This document shows, in pieces, positions 50,111-58,320 of a DNA stretch of 64,000 nt. The translations under genes were made by a program, and so were the position numbers. The stretch is from NCBI RefSeq assembly GCF_027625475.1, contig NZ_CP115174.1, positions 1,798,001 through 1,862,000 on the forward strand. The letters run 5' to 3'. The number at the start of each line of letters is the position of its first letter. Within the stretch, counting starts at the first letter, position 1. The DNA is from Sphingomonas abietis (GTDB lineage Bacteria; Pseudomonadota; Alphaproteobacteria; Sphingomonadales; Sphingomonadaceae). The notes beneath the pieces are model-generated. The model did not search any database, had not been told where the DNA came from, and saw only the letters and a program-made list of their open reading frames with translations.

Positions 50111-51739
50111 ATGTCGGCGCGATCAGGCATGGGGCGGGACACGGTGGCGACGGAAGCGGAAGTGGCAACGGGGGGAGCGATCGGGGCGGCGCGCGCGCGG
50201 CTGGTGATCGCCGCCTCGTCGGTCGGCACGATCTTCGAATGGTATGATTTCTTCATCTACGGGACGCTGGCGCCGATCATCGGCAGGCTGTTCTTCCCGT
50301 CCGGCAACCCCACGCTGGAATTCCTGGCGGCGCTGGCCTCGTTCGGCATCGGCTTCGGGGTGCGGCCGTTCGGCGCGGTGGTGTTTGGCTATCTCGGTGA
50401 CCGGCTCGGCCGCAAATACACCTTCCTCGCCACCGTCGCGTTGATGGGGCTGGCGACCGCCGGCGTCGGCTTCGTGCCGACCTTCTCGCAGATCGGGGTC
50501 ACCGCGCCGATCATCCTGGTGGGGCTGCGGGTGTTGCAGGGCCTCGCGCTGGGCGGCGAATATGGCGGTGCGACCACCTATGTCGCCGAACATGCCCCCC
50601 GCAACAGGCGCGGCTTCTACACCAGCTTCATCCAGGCGAGCGTGATCGGCGGCTTCCTGCTGAGCCTGATCGTCGTCCTTTCCGCACAGCAGACGATGAA
50701 GCCCGCCGAATGGGATCAGTGGGGTTGGCGGGTGCCGTTCCTCTTTTCCCTGGTGCTGCTGGTGGTGTCGCTGTGGATGCGGCTCAAGCTCCACGAGAGC
50801 CCGATCTTCATGGCGTTGAAGGCGGCCGATCGCGTCGCCGTCAATCCGGTGAAGGAGGCCTTCTCGACACCCGGCAACCTCAAGCTGATCGTGGTCGCGA
50901 TGCTCGGCATCGCCGCCGGGCTGACGGTGATCTGGTACACCGCGCAGTTCGGCGCGCTCTATTTCCTCCAGAGTTCGCAGCGGCTGGACGATAATTGGGC
51001 GCGGATCCTGATCGGGATCGGGGCGGTGATCTCGCTCGGCTGGTTCATCCTGTTCGGCGCGCTGTCCGATCGGATCGGGCGCAAGCCCTCGATCGTGATG
51101 GGCTATGCACTGACCCTGGTGCTGATCTTCCCGCTGTTCCACCTGATGGCGTCGGCTGCCAACCCCGAGTTGGCCACGGCCCAGCGCCGCGCGCCGGTGA
51201 TCGTGTCCGGGCCGGACTGCCGCTACGATCCGTTCGTGTTCGGCAAGCAGCGCACCGATTGCGCGCGGATCATCGAGCATCTCACCAGCAAGGGCGTGCG
51301 CTACAACAAGCTCAACACGCCGGGCACCGCGCTGATCGTCGGCAATCGTGCGGTGGCCGATCGCTCTGCCGAAGGGATCGACAGGGCGCTGACCGATGGC
51401 GGCTGGTCGATCGGCAAGGTCAAGCCGACGATCGGCGGCGCGATCCTGATCGTCTTCTCGGTGGCGATGCTCGGCATGCTCTCGGGCATGACCTACGGGC
51501 CGGTGGCGGCGCTGCTGGCCGAACTGTTCCCGGCGCGCATCCGCTATTCCTCGATGTCGATCCCCTATCATATCGGCACCGGCTATTTCGGCGGTTTCCT
51601 GCCGCTGATCAGCCAATATATCGTGGCCCGCACCGGCAATCCCTTCTCCGGCCTGTGGTATACGTTCGCGGTGGTGGCGATGGCGCTGGTGGTGACGATC
51701 TTCTGGGTGCCCGAGACGAAGGGCAACGATCTCGACTAG
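50111..51739 (+). CDS. MFS transporter, metabolite:H+ symporter (MHS) family, with a large loop insert
   Basis: A 542-residue twelve-helix MFS protein. SSVGTIFEWYDFFIYGTLAPIIGRLFFP and GDRLGRKYTFLATVALMGLAT are the MHS signatures (proline/betaine or dicarboxylate-type symporters), and GLALGGEYGGATTYVAEHAP is helix 5. Between helices 8 and 9, about 80 residues (355-438) form an extra, probably periplasmic, domain with two cysteines (Cys370, Cys384). That explains the length over the usual 430. Such inserts occur in other MHS proteins, but their role is not known to me. Substrate is undetermined. Confidence 0.9.
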   Translation: MSARSGMGRDTVATEAEVATGGAIGAARARLVIAASSVGTIFEWYDFFIYGTLAPIIGRLFFPSGNPTLEFLAALASFGIGFGVRPFGAVVFGYLGDRLGRKYTFLATVALMGLATAGVGFVPTFSQIGVTAPIILVGLRVLQGLALGGEYGGATTYVAEHAPRNRRGFYTSFIQASVIGGFLLSLIVVLSAQQTMKPAEWDQWGWRVPFLFSLVLLVVSLWMRLKLHESPIFMALKAADRVAVNPVKEAFSTPGNLKLIVVAMLGIAAGLTVIWYTAQFGALYFLQSSQRLDDNWARILIGIGAVISLGWFILFGALSDRIGRKPSIVMGYALTLVLIFPLFHLMASAANPELATAQRRAPVIVSGPDCRYDPFVFGKQRTDCARIIEHLTSKGVRYNKLNTPGTALIVGNRAVADRSAEGIDRALTDGGWSIGKVKPTIGGAILIVFSVAMLGMLSGMTYGPVAALLAELFPARIRYSSMSIPYHIGTGYFGGFLPLISQYIVARTGNPFSGLWYTFAVVAMALVVTIFWVPETKGNDLD

Positions 51740-51767
51740 CGCCGGCTCCCTCGCTATCGGCGGCCGG

Positions 51768-52814
51768 GTGTTCGAGTCATCCCCTGCCGCCCTGCGCCTG
51801 ACCATCGATGGCGACGCGATCGCCGCCAACTGGCAGTGGCTGCGCCGACGCGGCGGCGCTGCTGCCTGTGGCGCGGCGGTGAAGGCCAATGGCTATGGCC
51901 TCGGCGCGGCGGAGGTGGTCGCGCGGCTGGCGCGCGAGGGCTGCCGCGATTTCTTCGTGTCGAACTGGGCCGAGGCGATGGCGCTGGGCGCGATGCCGGA
52001 CGGCGCCGCGCTGTCCGTGCTGCATGGCGTGCGCGAGGCGGATATGCCGGCGGCGCTGTCCGGCATCGCGAGGCCGGTGCTGAGTTCCGCCGCGCAGGTG
52101 GCGCGCTGGAAGGCGGCGGGCGGCGGCGCCTGCGACGTGATGATCGACACCGGCATGAACCGGCTCGGCCTGCGGCCCGAGGAAGCGGGCGTGCTCGACG
52201 GGCTGGCGATCGAGACGCTGTTGAGCCATCTGGCCTGCGCCGACGAACCCGATCACCCGCTGAACGAACGCCAGCTCGTCGCCTTCACGGCAGCCGCCGG
52301 CAGGATCCCGGCGAAGCGCTACAGCCTCGCCAACTCGGCCGGCATCGGCCTGGGCGCGCGCTACGCCTTCGATCTGACCCGGCCCGGGCTTGCGCTCTAT
52401 GGCGGCGTGCCGGTGCCGGACGATGAGGCGCAGCGGCATGGTCTGCGCCCGGTCGCACGGATCGAGGCGGCGGTGGTGCAGGTCCGCGACGTCGCGCCCG
52501 GCGAGAGCGTCGGCTATGGCGCCACCTGGGTTGCCGGGCTGGAAAGCCGGGTGGCGATCATCAATATCGGCTATGCCGACGGCTATCTGCGGGCCTTCTC
52601 CAACGCCGGTTCATGGCGATCGCGCGATGCCGTCTACCCCGTCATCGGCCGCGTTTCGATGGATCTGGTGGCGGTGCAGGTGGGCCATGACGTGGGCGAG
52701 GGCGACTGGCTCGCGCTCGATCCGGACCTGCCGGAAGCATCGCGTGTCTCCGGCCTGTCGCAATATGAGTTGCTGACAGGCCTCGGCCACCGCTATCAGC
52801 GCCGCTGGACATGA
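51768..52814 (+). CDS. alr: Alanine racemase
   Basis: PLP enzyme that interconverts L- and D-alanine for cell-wall synthesis. Lys39 in CGAAVKANGYGLGA binds PLP; VMIDTGMNRLGLRPEE is the conserved Arg-containing segment, and PGESVGYGATWVA holds the catalytic tyrosine of the second half. At 348 residues it is slightly short but complete. Start GTG at 51768. The stop overlaps the start of mlaE (ATGA). Confidence 0.92.
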   Translation: MFESSPAALRLTIDGDAIAANWQWLRRRGGAAACGAAVKANGYGLGAAEVVARLAREGCRDFFVSNWAEAMALGAMPDGAALSVLHGVREADMPAALSGIARPVLSSAAQVARWKAAGGGACDVMIDTGMNRLGLRPEEAGVLDGLAIETLLSHLACADEPDHPLNERQLVAFTAAAGRIPAKRYSLANSAGIGLGARYAFDLTRPGLALYGGVPVPDDEAQRHGLRPVARIEAAVVQVRDVAPGESVGYGATWVAGLESRVAIINIGYADGYLRAFSNAGSWRSRDAVYPVIGRVSMDLVAVQVGHDVGEGDWLALDPDLPEASRVSGLSQYELLTGLGHRYQRRWT

Positions 52815-53608
52815 CAGACGGCCTCCTCGCTCCCTTCCTGAACGCCTTCGCCGCGATCGGCCGCCTTGCGCTGGGCCTGTTCGCGACGATCGGGCGCGTC
52901 ACGGCATTCATCGCCACCACGCTGGTGCGTGCGGCGACCCCGCCTTATTATCCGGCGCGCTTCGCGGCGCAGCTGATGGAGATTGGCTGGTTCTCGCTGC
53001 CGGTGGTGGGCCTCACCGCAATCTTCACCGGCTCCGCGCTCGCCCAGCAGATCTACACCGGCGGATCGCGCTTCGATGCCTCCTCCACCGTGCCCGCCAT
53101 CGTGGTGTTCGGCATGGTGCGCGAGCTCGGGCCGGTGCTGTGCGGGCTGATGGTCGCCGGTCGCGTCGCCTCGGCGATGGCGGCGGAACTGGGCACGATG
53201 CGGGTGACGGAGCAACTCGATGCGCTGACGACGCTGCGCACCGATGCCTATCGCTATCTGATCGCACCGCGCCTGTTCGCCTGCGTGATCGCGCTGCCGA
53301 TCATGGTGCTGATCGCCAACACCATCGGCATCATGGGCGGCTATCTGCTCGCGGTATACAAGCTCGGCTTCAACCCGGCCGCCTATCTGAACAGCACCCG
53401 GCAATATCTCCAGTTCGACGATATCCAGATGGCGGTGGTGAAGGCGGCGGTGTTCGGCTTCATCATCGCGATCATGGGCTGCTACAACGGCTTCCGCACG
53501 GCGGGCGGCGCGGCGGGCGTCGGCAAGGCGACCACCGACGCGGTGGTCTCGTCCTTCATGCTGATCCTGTTCAGCGATCTCATCATCACGATCGTGGCCT
53601 TCGGCTGA
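52811..53608 (+). CDS. mlaE: MlaE-family ABC transporter permease
   Basis: Inner-membrane subunit of the phospholipid-transporting Mla system. The 265-residue protein has five to six helices. TAIFTGSALAQQIYTGGSRFDA and VRELGPVLCGLMVAGRVASAMAAELGTMRVTEQLDAL are highly conserved in MlaE. It overlaps alr (ATGA) and mlaF (TGATG). The lipid-binding subunit MlaD usually follows mlaF but is not in this window. Confidence 0.93.
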   Translation: MTDGLLAPFLNAFAAIGRLALGLFATIGRVTAFIATTLVRAATPPYYPARFAAQLMEIGWFSLPVVGLTAIFTGSALAQQIYTGGSRFDASSTVPAIVVFGMVRELGPVLCGLMVAGRVASAMAAELGTMRVTEQLDALTTLRTDAYRYLIAPRLFACVIALPIMVLIANTIGIMGGYLLAVYKLGFNPAAYLNSTRQYLQFDDIQMAVVKAAVFGFIIAIMGCYNGFRTAGGAAGVGKATTDAVVSSFMLILFSDLIITIVAFG

Positions 53609-54378
53609 TGGCGACGACACTCCACACCGGCCCGAAGATCAAGCTCACCGAAGTGGTGAAGCGGTTCGGCGACAAGAGCGTGCTCGACGGCGTGAACCTT
53701 TCGGTCGAGCCGGGCGAATCGGTGGCGATCATCGGCGGATCGGGAACCGGCAAATCGGTGACGCTCAAGTGCATCCTCGGCCTGCTCACCCCGGACAGCG
53801 GATCGGTGCAGGTCGACGGCCAGGAGATCGTCGGCGCCCGTACCCATGAGATGGAGAAGATCCGCAGCAAGTTCGGCATGCTCTTCCAGGGCGGCGCGCT
53901 GTTCGATTCGATGCCGATCTGGCGGAACGTCACCTTCGGGCTGACCCGCGGCAAGATGCGCCGCGCCGCCGACATGCGGAAGATCGCCGAGGAGAATCTC
54001 GAGCGCGTCGGCCTCGGTCGCGACATCCTCAACCTGCGCCCCAACGAACTGTCCGGCGGCATGCAGAAGCGCGTGGCGCTGGCCCGCGCGATCGCGCCCC
54101 GGCCAGAGATCATCTTCTTCGACGAGCCGACCACCGGCCTCGATCCGATTCGCGCCGACATGATCAACGACCTGATCACGTCGCTGGTGGTCGATCTCGG
54201 CGTCACCGCGCTCACCATCACCCACGACATGGCGTCGGCGCGCAAGATCGCGAACCGGGTGGCCATGCTCTACAATGGCCGGATCATCTGGCACGGCCCG
54301 CGTGATCGGCTCTACGATAGCGGCAACCCCTATGTGGATCAGTTCGTTCAGGGCAGGGCGGACGGTCCGATCCGCTGA
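53608..54378 (+). CDS. mlaF: MlaF-type ABC transporter ATP-binding protein
   Basis: ATPase partner of MlaE in retrograde phospholipid transport. The 256-residue protein has Walker A at residues 43-50 (GGSGTGKS), the Q-loop in MLFQGGALFDSMPIWRNV, the ABC signature LSGGMQKRVALARA, Walker B IIFFDEPTTGLDP and the His switch in LTITHDMASARKIA. The VLDGVNLSVEPGESVAIIGG opening is typical. It is translationally linked to mlaE. The downstream gene, 30 bases on, is an unrelated peroxiredoxin. Confidence 0.94.
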   Translation: MATTLHTGPKIKLTEVVKRFGDKSVLDGVNLSVEPGESVAIIGGSGTGKSVTLKCILGLLTPDSGSVQVDGQEIVGARTHEMEKIRSKFGMLFQGGALFDSMPIWRNVTFGLTRGKMRRAADMRKIAEENLERVGLGRDILNLRPNELSGGMQKRVALARAIAPRPEIIFFDEPTTGLDPIRADMINDLITSLVVDLGVTALTITHDMASARKIANRVAMLYNGRIIWHGPRDRLYDSGNPYVDQFVQGRADGPIR

Positions 54379-54408
54379 CATTGCGCTGAACAGCCCCAAG
54401 GAGGATTC

Positions 54409-54948
54409 ATGCTCGGCAGAACCGTTCCCGACGTTACCCTCAAGACCCGCGTGCGGGACGATAGCATCGGCGGCGACAATCCCTTTCGCTGGCAGGATGT
54501 GTCGACCGGCGATCTGTTCCGGGGCAAGCGTTCGGTGGTGTTCAGCCTGCCCGGCGCCTTCACGCCGACCTGCTCCAACGAGCAATGCCCGGCTTTCGAG
54601 CGCATGTATGACGACATGAGGGCGGCAGGCGTGGACGAGGTCTATTGCCTGTCGGTCAACGATGCCTTCGTCATGTACCAGTGGGGCCTCAAGCTCGGCG
54701 TCGAGAAGGTGAAGCTGCTGCCGGATGGCTCGGCCGATTTTACCCGGCGCATGGGGATGCTGATCCGCAAGGACCATGTCGGCTTCGGCGCGCGCAGCTG
54801 GCGCTATTCGATGGTCGTGGACGACGACGATATCGTCGCGTGGAACGAGGAGCCGGGCATCAACGACGCCGGGCTCGATGACGATCCCTATGGCGAAACC
54901 AAGCCCGAGAAGATCATGGCCTGGCTGGCGGCGAACCCCAAAAAATAG
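54409..54948 (+). CDS. Peroxiredoxin (Prx5 subfamily)
   Basis: Reduces hydrogen peroxide and organic peroxides. The 179-residue protein has the peroxidatic Cys55 in PGAFTPTCSNEQCP, and a further cysteine (Cys60) five residues on, which is absent in many Prx5 proteins and could act as resolving cysteine. DAFVMYQWGLKLG and SWRYSMVVDDDDIVAWNEEPG match the Prx5 core. AAGGAGGA precedes the ATG by a good distance. It sits alone after mlaF. Confidence 0.92.
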   Translation: MLGRTVPDVTLKTRVRDDSIGGDNPFRWQDVSTGDLFRGKRSVVFSLPGAFTPTCSNEQCPAFERMYDDMRAAGVDEVYCLSVNDAFVMYQWGLKLGVEKVKLLPDGSADFTRRMGMLIRKDHVGFGARSWRYSMVVDDDDIVAWNEEPGINDAGLDDDPYGETKPEKIMAWLAANPKK

Positions 54949-55025
54949 GCGGGCCGGGGCCTATCCCGTGATGGCATATGCCCCGTTAACCTTATCCTCA
55001 ATCTATCGGGCGATAAGGTCGGAGG

Positions 55026-55202
55026 ATGGTCGCGTTTCGGCGTAACCGACCTTCGCGCGACGAGGTGGCGAATCCGATGCTCAAGCTCATGGCCGCGGTC
55101 TGCATCATCGGGGGTGGCGCCGCCGCCTTCTATGCCGCCAGCCTGCCGACCGGTTCGGTCAGCCGGCTGCACGCGCCGGCCTGGATGTACCGGCATTATT
55201 GA
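55026..55202 (+). CDS. Small membrane protein, up to 58 aa, start uncertain
   Basis: The frame begins at ATG 55026 right after GGAGG, which is too close for normal use; the ATG at 55077 has GAGGTGG about nine bases upstream and gives 41 residues. Either way, MLKLMAAVCIIGGGAAAFYAASLPTG is one hydrophobic segment that can be a transmembrane helix or signal anchor, followed by a short tail ending WMYRHY. No family recognised. Flanked by the peroxiredoxin and the GH27 gene. Confidence 0.45.
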   Translation: MVAFRRNRPSRDEVANPMLKLMAAVCIIGGGAAAFYAASLPTGSVSRLHAPAWMYRHY

Positions 55203-55238
55203 CGAGCCGTTGCGGACGATGGCGTCCGTCATGTCCGC

Positions 55239-55266
55239 TTGCCGATAGCATTAGATATAATATACG
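55239..55266 (+). promoter_or_regulatory. Possible promoter of the GH27 gene
   Basis: TTGCCG (55239-55244) with TATACG (55261-55266) gives a 16-base spacing, and a perfect TATAAT (55256-55261) lies in between. This AT-rich cluster stands out in a GC-rich genome and ends 29 bases before the GH27 start codon. It is predicted from sequence only. Confidence 0.35.
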
Positions 55267-55295
55267 ATAGCCGTCCTCACAGTGGGGGGTCTGTC

Positions 55296-56825
55296 ATGTA
55301 TCGTTTCTGGGTCGCCTTATGGGCTTGCGTCGTCGGATCGATGGCACTGGCGGCGCCTGCCGCCGCCCGATCGGCGTTCCGTCTTCCGATCCAGATCATG
55401 TTCGATCATCCCGCCGCCAATCCCGGCGTCCGGATGCTGGAGGTCCGACCGTCAGCGGACGGCACGCTATCGGGTCTGCTGACGTCGGACTGGTACGGCC
55501 CGATGCCGATGACGAACATCGTGGCCAAGAGCCATGTGCTGCGTTTCGACGTCCGCAATCTCAACACGCGCGGTGTGCCGACCCGCCAGTGGACGGCGAC
55601 GTTCGGCGTGCAGGGCGTCGTGCTCGATGGCGGCATCTGGGCGTCGGATGTCCATCAGGTCGGCCACCGTGCGACACCGGCGCAATATCGGTCGCTGACC
55701 TTCCATGAGGCGCCGTTGCCGCCCTTCGCGGCGCTGCCGGCCGACGGCCTGGCCCAGACCCCACCGATGGGCTGGAGCAGCTGGAACAAGTTCGCCGAGC
55801 ATATCGACGACAAGACCGTGCGGGCGATGGCGGATTCCATGGTGTCGAGCGGCCTGCGCGATGCCGGCTATGTCTATGTGAACATCGACGATGGCTGGCA
55901 GGGCACGCGCGGCCCGGATGGTCAGATTCGGCCGAACGCCAAATTCCCCGACATGAAGGCGCTCGCCGATTATGTGCATTCGCGCGGGCTGAAGCTCGGC
56001 ATCTATTCGTCGCCCGGGCTGCGCACCTGTGCGGGCTTCGAGGGCAGCTACGGCCATGTCGCCCAGGATGCGCGGACCTTTGCCGCTTGGGGCATCGACT
56101 ATCTGAAATATGATCTCTGCTCGGGCGAATGGTTCTACGCCGACAAGGACAGCGTGCAGCGCACCTATGCGGAGATGGGCGCGGCGCTCCGCGCGACGGG
56201 GCGGCCGATCGTCTATTCGCTGTGCGAATATGGCCGCTTCGACGTCGGGAGTTGGGGGCGTTCGGTCGGCGGCCATCTCTGGAGGACGACCGGCGACATC
56301 ACCGATCAGTATGGCGACATGGCCAAGATCGGTTTCGAGCATAATGGCAATCCCGGCGATGCCGGGCCGGGCGGCTGGAACGACCCCGACATGCTCGAGA
56401 TCGGCAATGGCGGCATGAGCGACGACGAATATCGCTCGCACATGGCGTTGTGGGCGATGTCGGCAGCGCCTTTGCTGATGGGGCATGATCTGCGGCTGAC
56501 CAGCGCAGGCGCCAAGGCGCTGCTCGAAAATCGCGCGGTGATCGCGATCGATCAGGATGCCAAGGGCGTGCAGGGCGTCGCGGTTCGCAAGCAGGGGGCA
56601 TTGGAAATCTGGCGGAAGGCGCTGGCCGACGGCGACGTCGCCATCGCCATTTTCAACCGCGGCAATGCGCCCTCCAGCATCGGTCTCGATGCGCAGGATA
56701 TCGGGGCCGGCAACGTCCGTTCGGTGCGGGATCTGTGGACCGGCAGCGTCGGAACGTCGTTGGCGCACGCCTATGCCATCCCGGCGCATGGCGTCGTCAT
56801 GCTGCGGATCGCCACGCTATCCTGA
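55296..56825 (+). CDS. Glycoside hydrolase family 27 protein, probable alpha-galactosidase
   Basis: A 509-residue secreted enzyme of GH27. A signal peptide (1-24) is followed by about 130 residues of a beta-rich N-terminal region not in the core family, then the barrel from TPPMGWSSWNKFAEHI. The nucleophile aspartate is in YLKYDLC and the acid/base in PGGWNDPDMLEIG. A C-terminal beta domain ends the protein. Expected reaction is release of alpha-galactose, possibly from plant galactosides; alpha-N-acetylgalactosaminidase is an alternative. I start at ATG 55296, after GTGGGGGG. Confidence 0.88.
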   Translation: MYRFWVALWACVVGSMALAAPAAARSAFRLPIQIMFDHPAANPGVRMLEVRPSADGTLSGLLTSDWYGPMPMTNIVAKSHVLRFDVRNLNTRGVPTRQWTATFGVQGVVLDGGIWASDVHQVGHRATPAQYRSLTFHEAPLPPFAALPADGLAQTPPMGWSSWNKFAEHIDDKTVRAMADSMVSSGLRDAGYVYVNIDDGWQGTRGPDGQIRPNAKFPDMKALADYVHSRGLKLGIYSSPGLRTCAGFEGSYGHVAQDARTFAAWGIDYLKYDLCSGEWFYADKDSVQRTYAEMGAALRATGRPIVYSLCEYGRFDVGSWGRSVGGHLWRTTGDITDQYGDMAKIGFEHNGNPGDAGPGGWNDPDMLEIGNGGMSDDEYRSHMALWAMSAAPLLMGHDLRLTSAGAKALLENRAVIAIDQDAKGVQGVAVRKQGALEIWRKALADGDVAIAIFNRGNAPSSIGLDAQDIGAGNVRSVRDLWTGSVGTSLAHAYAIPAHGVVMLRIATLS

Positions 56826-56831
56826 GCCGAT

Positions 56832-56874
56832 GATCCCGCCGGAGCGTCGCTCTGCTTCGCGCGATGGCGGGATC
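56832..56874 (+). terminator. Weak hairpin after the GH27 gene
   Basis: A perfect 9-base inverted repeat (GATCCCGCC, 56832-56840, with GGCGGGATC, 56866-56874) and a 25-base loop follow the GH27 stop. No T run follows, so it may only stabilise the transcript. Confidence 0.3.
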
Positions 56875-56951
56875 GCGCCGAAAGGCCTTCGCCCGCCCGG
56901 CAAAGCGGCATAGGCTCGCACGATCATTCGTCGACCTGAGGGATCGCGCCG

Positions 56952-57515
56952 GTGATTGCGAAGATGACAAGGGGCCTCGGCCGGATCGCCGGCAGGATAT
57001 CCTCCGATCTGAGGAAATTATATTTCAGGACGGCCTATGGCGTGCGGTTCGGTCGTGGCGTCGTCCTCGGGCGGGGCGTATCGATACGCGCCTTCGACGG
57101 CGGTTCGATCGTGATCGGCGCCGACACGCACGTCCTCGCGCACGCCATCGTCGAGGCGAAGCAGGCCGCGATCGTCATCGGGCCGCGTTCGCTCGTCAAT
57201 GTCGGGGCATTTATCGGCGCCTCGTTCGGCATCGCCATCGGCGCGGATGCCCTCATTGCCGAATATGTCACGATCAGGGATGCCGATCATGGAGCCGGCG
57301 ATCCGACCAGGCCCTTCCATCAGCAGGCCATGCAGGGCGCGCACATCACCATCGGAGACAGCGTCTGGCTGGGCGCGAAGGTCACTGTGACCAAGGGCGT
57401 GGTGATCGGCTCCCGCGCGATCGTGGGCGCGAATGCGGTAGTGACCCGGTCGCTGGAGGGCGACGGCCGCTATGTCGGCGCGCCCGCGCGACCGATTCGC
57501 GGCGGAACGCGCTGA
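56952..57515 (+). CDS. Hexapeptide-repeat acyltransferase
   Basis: A 187-residue protein of the left-handed beta-helix acyltransferase type. It contains isoleucine-patch repeats such as [52 protein letters not shown] and the closing VGAPARPI of sugar O-acetyltransferases (WcaF/MAT type). A hydrophobic or basic N-terminal 30 residues precede it. The substrate is likely a sugar of a surface polysaccharide, unknown. The start is GTG 56952. It stands between the GH27 gene and tRNA-Pro, in an accessory-looking stretch. Confidence 0.85.
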   Translation: MIAKMTRGLGRIAGRISSDLRKLYFRTAYGVRFGRGVVLGRGVSIRAFDGGSIVIGADTHVLAHAIVEAKQAAIVIGPRSLVNVGAFIGASFGIAIGADALIAEYVTIRDADHGAGDPTRPFHQQAMQGAHITIGDSVWLGAKVTVTKGVVIGSRAIVGANAVVTRSLEGDGRYVGAPARPIRGGTR

Positions 57516-57552
57516 TCCGCCGCATGGGCGTGTTCACGGTGATTTTTTGAAT

Positions 57553-57629
<77 letters not shown>

Positions 57630-57691
57630 ACTTGTGGGTCGCCTTATCGGGCCGCCTCGACGATGGCAACATAACAAAGCGCGGTAACAAA

Positions 57692-57721
57692 ACGGGCGCC
57701 TCCGATAAGGGAGACGCCCGT
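57692..57721 (-). terminator. Rho-independent terminator of the lipoprotein gene
   Basis: On the minus strand ACGGGCGTCTCC and GGAGGCGCCCGT form a strong stem with one mismatch around CTTATC, followed by TTTGTT. It lies 53 bases past the lipoprotein stop codon. Confidence 0.75.
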
Positions 57722-57773
57722 CGTTTCCGCAACCAGCCCGTCCGCGCGGAAGGCGCGGCGGCCGGCGTGCGGC

Positions 57774-58055
57774 TTACTTCTTGGCTGCGTTGTCGATCGC
57801 GGCGGCCTTGTTGTCGGCCAGCGACGACACGTTGTCGGCCGAGTTGTGCGCAGCGTCGGCAGCGTTGTCGAGCGTGCTGGCAGCGGCTGCGTTCGACGAG
57901 TTGTCGGCAGCGGCGGACAGCATGTCGCCCTGGTTGTCGAGAGCGGCAGCGGCGTTATCGCCTGCGTTCTCAACGGCTTCGGCTTGGTTGGTCTTGTTGC
58001 AGGCGGCCAGGCTCATCAGGCCGGCGGCGGCAATCACGAAGGCGATCTTTTTCAT
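57774..58055 (-). CDS. Ala/Asn/Asp-rich lipoprotein with periodic repeats
   Basis: A 93-residue lipoprotein: signal MKKIAFVIAAAGLMSLAAC with lipidated Cys19. The mature part is low-complexity helix in which the pair Asp-Asn returns at steps of 7, 11, 12, 11, 7 and 7 residues. Such 7- and 11-residue spacing is typical of long straight coiled coils and of Lpp-like or LEA-like proteins. AGGGAG precedes the ATG, and a good terminator follows. Probably an abundant periplasmic surface lipoprotein; function unknown. Confidence 0.7.
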   Translation of the reverse strand: MKKIAFVIAAAGLMSLAACNKTNQAEAVENAGDNAAAALDNQGDMLSAAADNSSNAAAASTLDNAADAAHNSADNVSSLADNKAAAIDNAAKK

Positions 58056-58320
58056 TCGGGCAGCTCCCTAGAACATTCTAGACACTTGTTTTTCGGGCGC
58101 GGCAGCTGCCGTCCCCGGCGCAACGGAATAGCGCTACAAGGTCGGCGGTCAACGGCAAAGTGGGCGCTTTCGTTCCGCTCGCCGCATATCTTCGCGCTCG
58201 CACAAGATGTCCCGCAACCTTGGTCGGCATAATGTGTTATACCGGGATAAAGTCAAATATGTGCAAGGCCGAACTCACCGAATTCACCGGGTTTTGCCTG
58301 CACCCCGGAGGGATTAGGCG

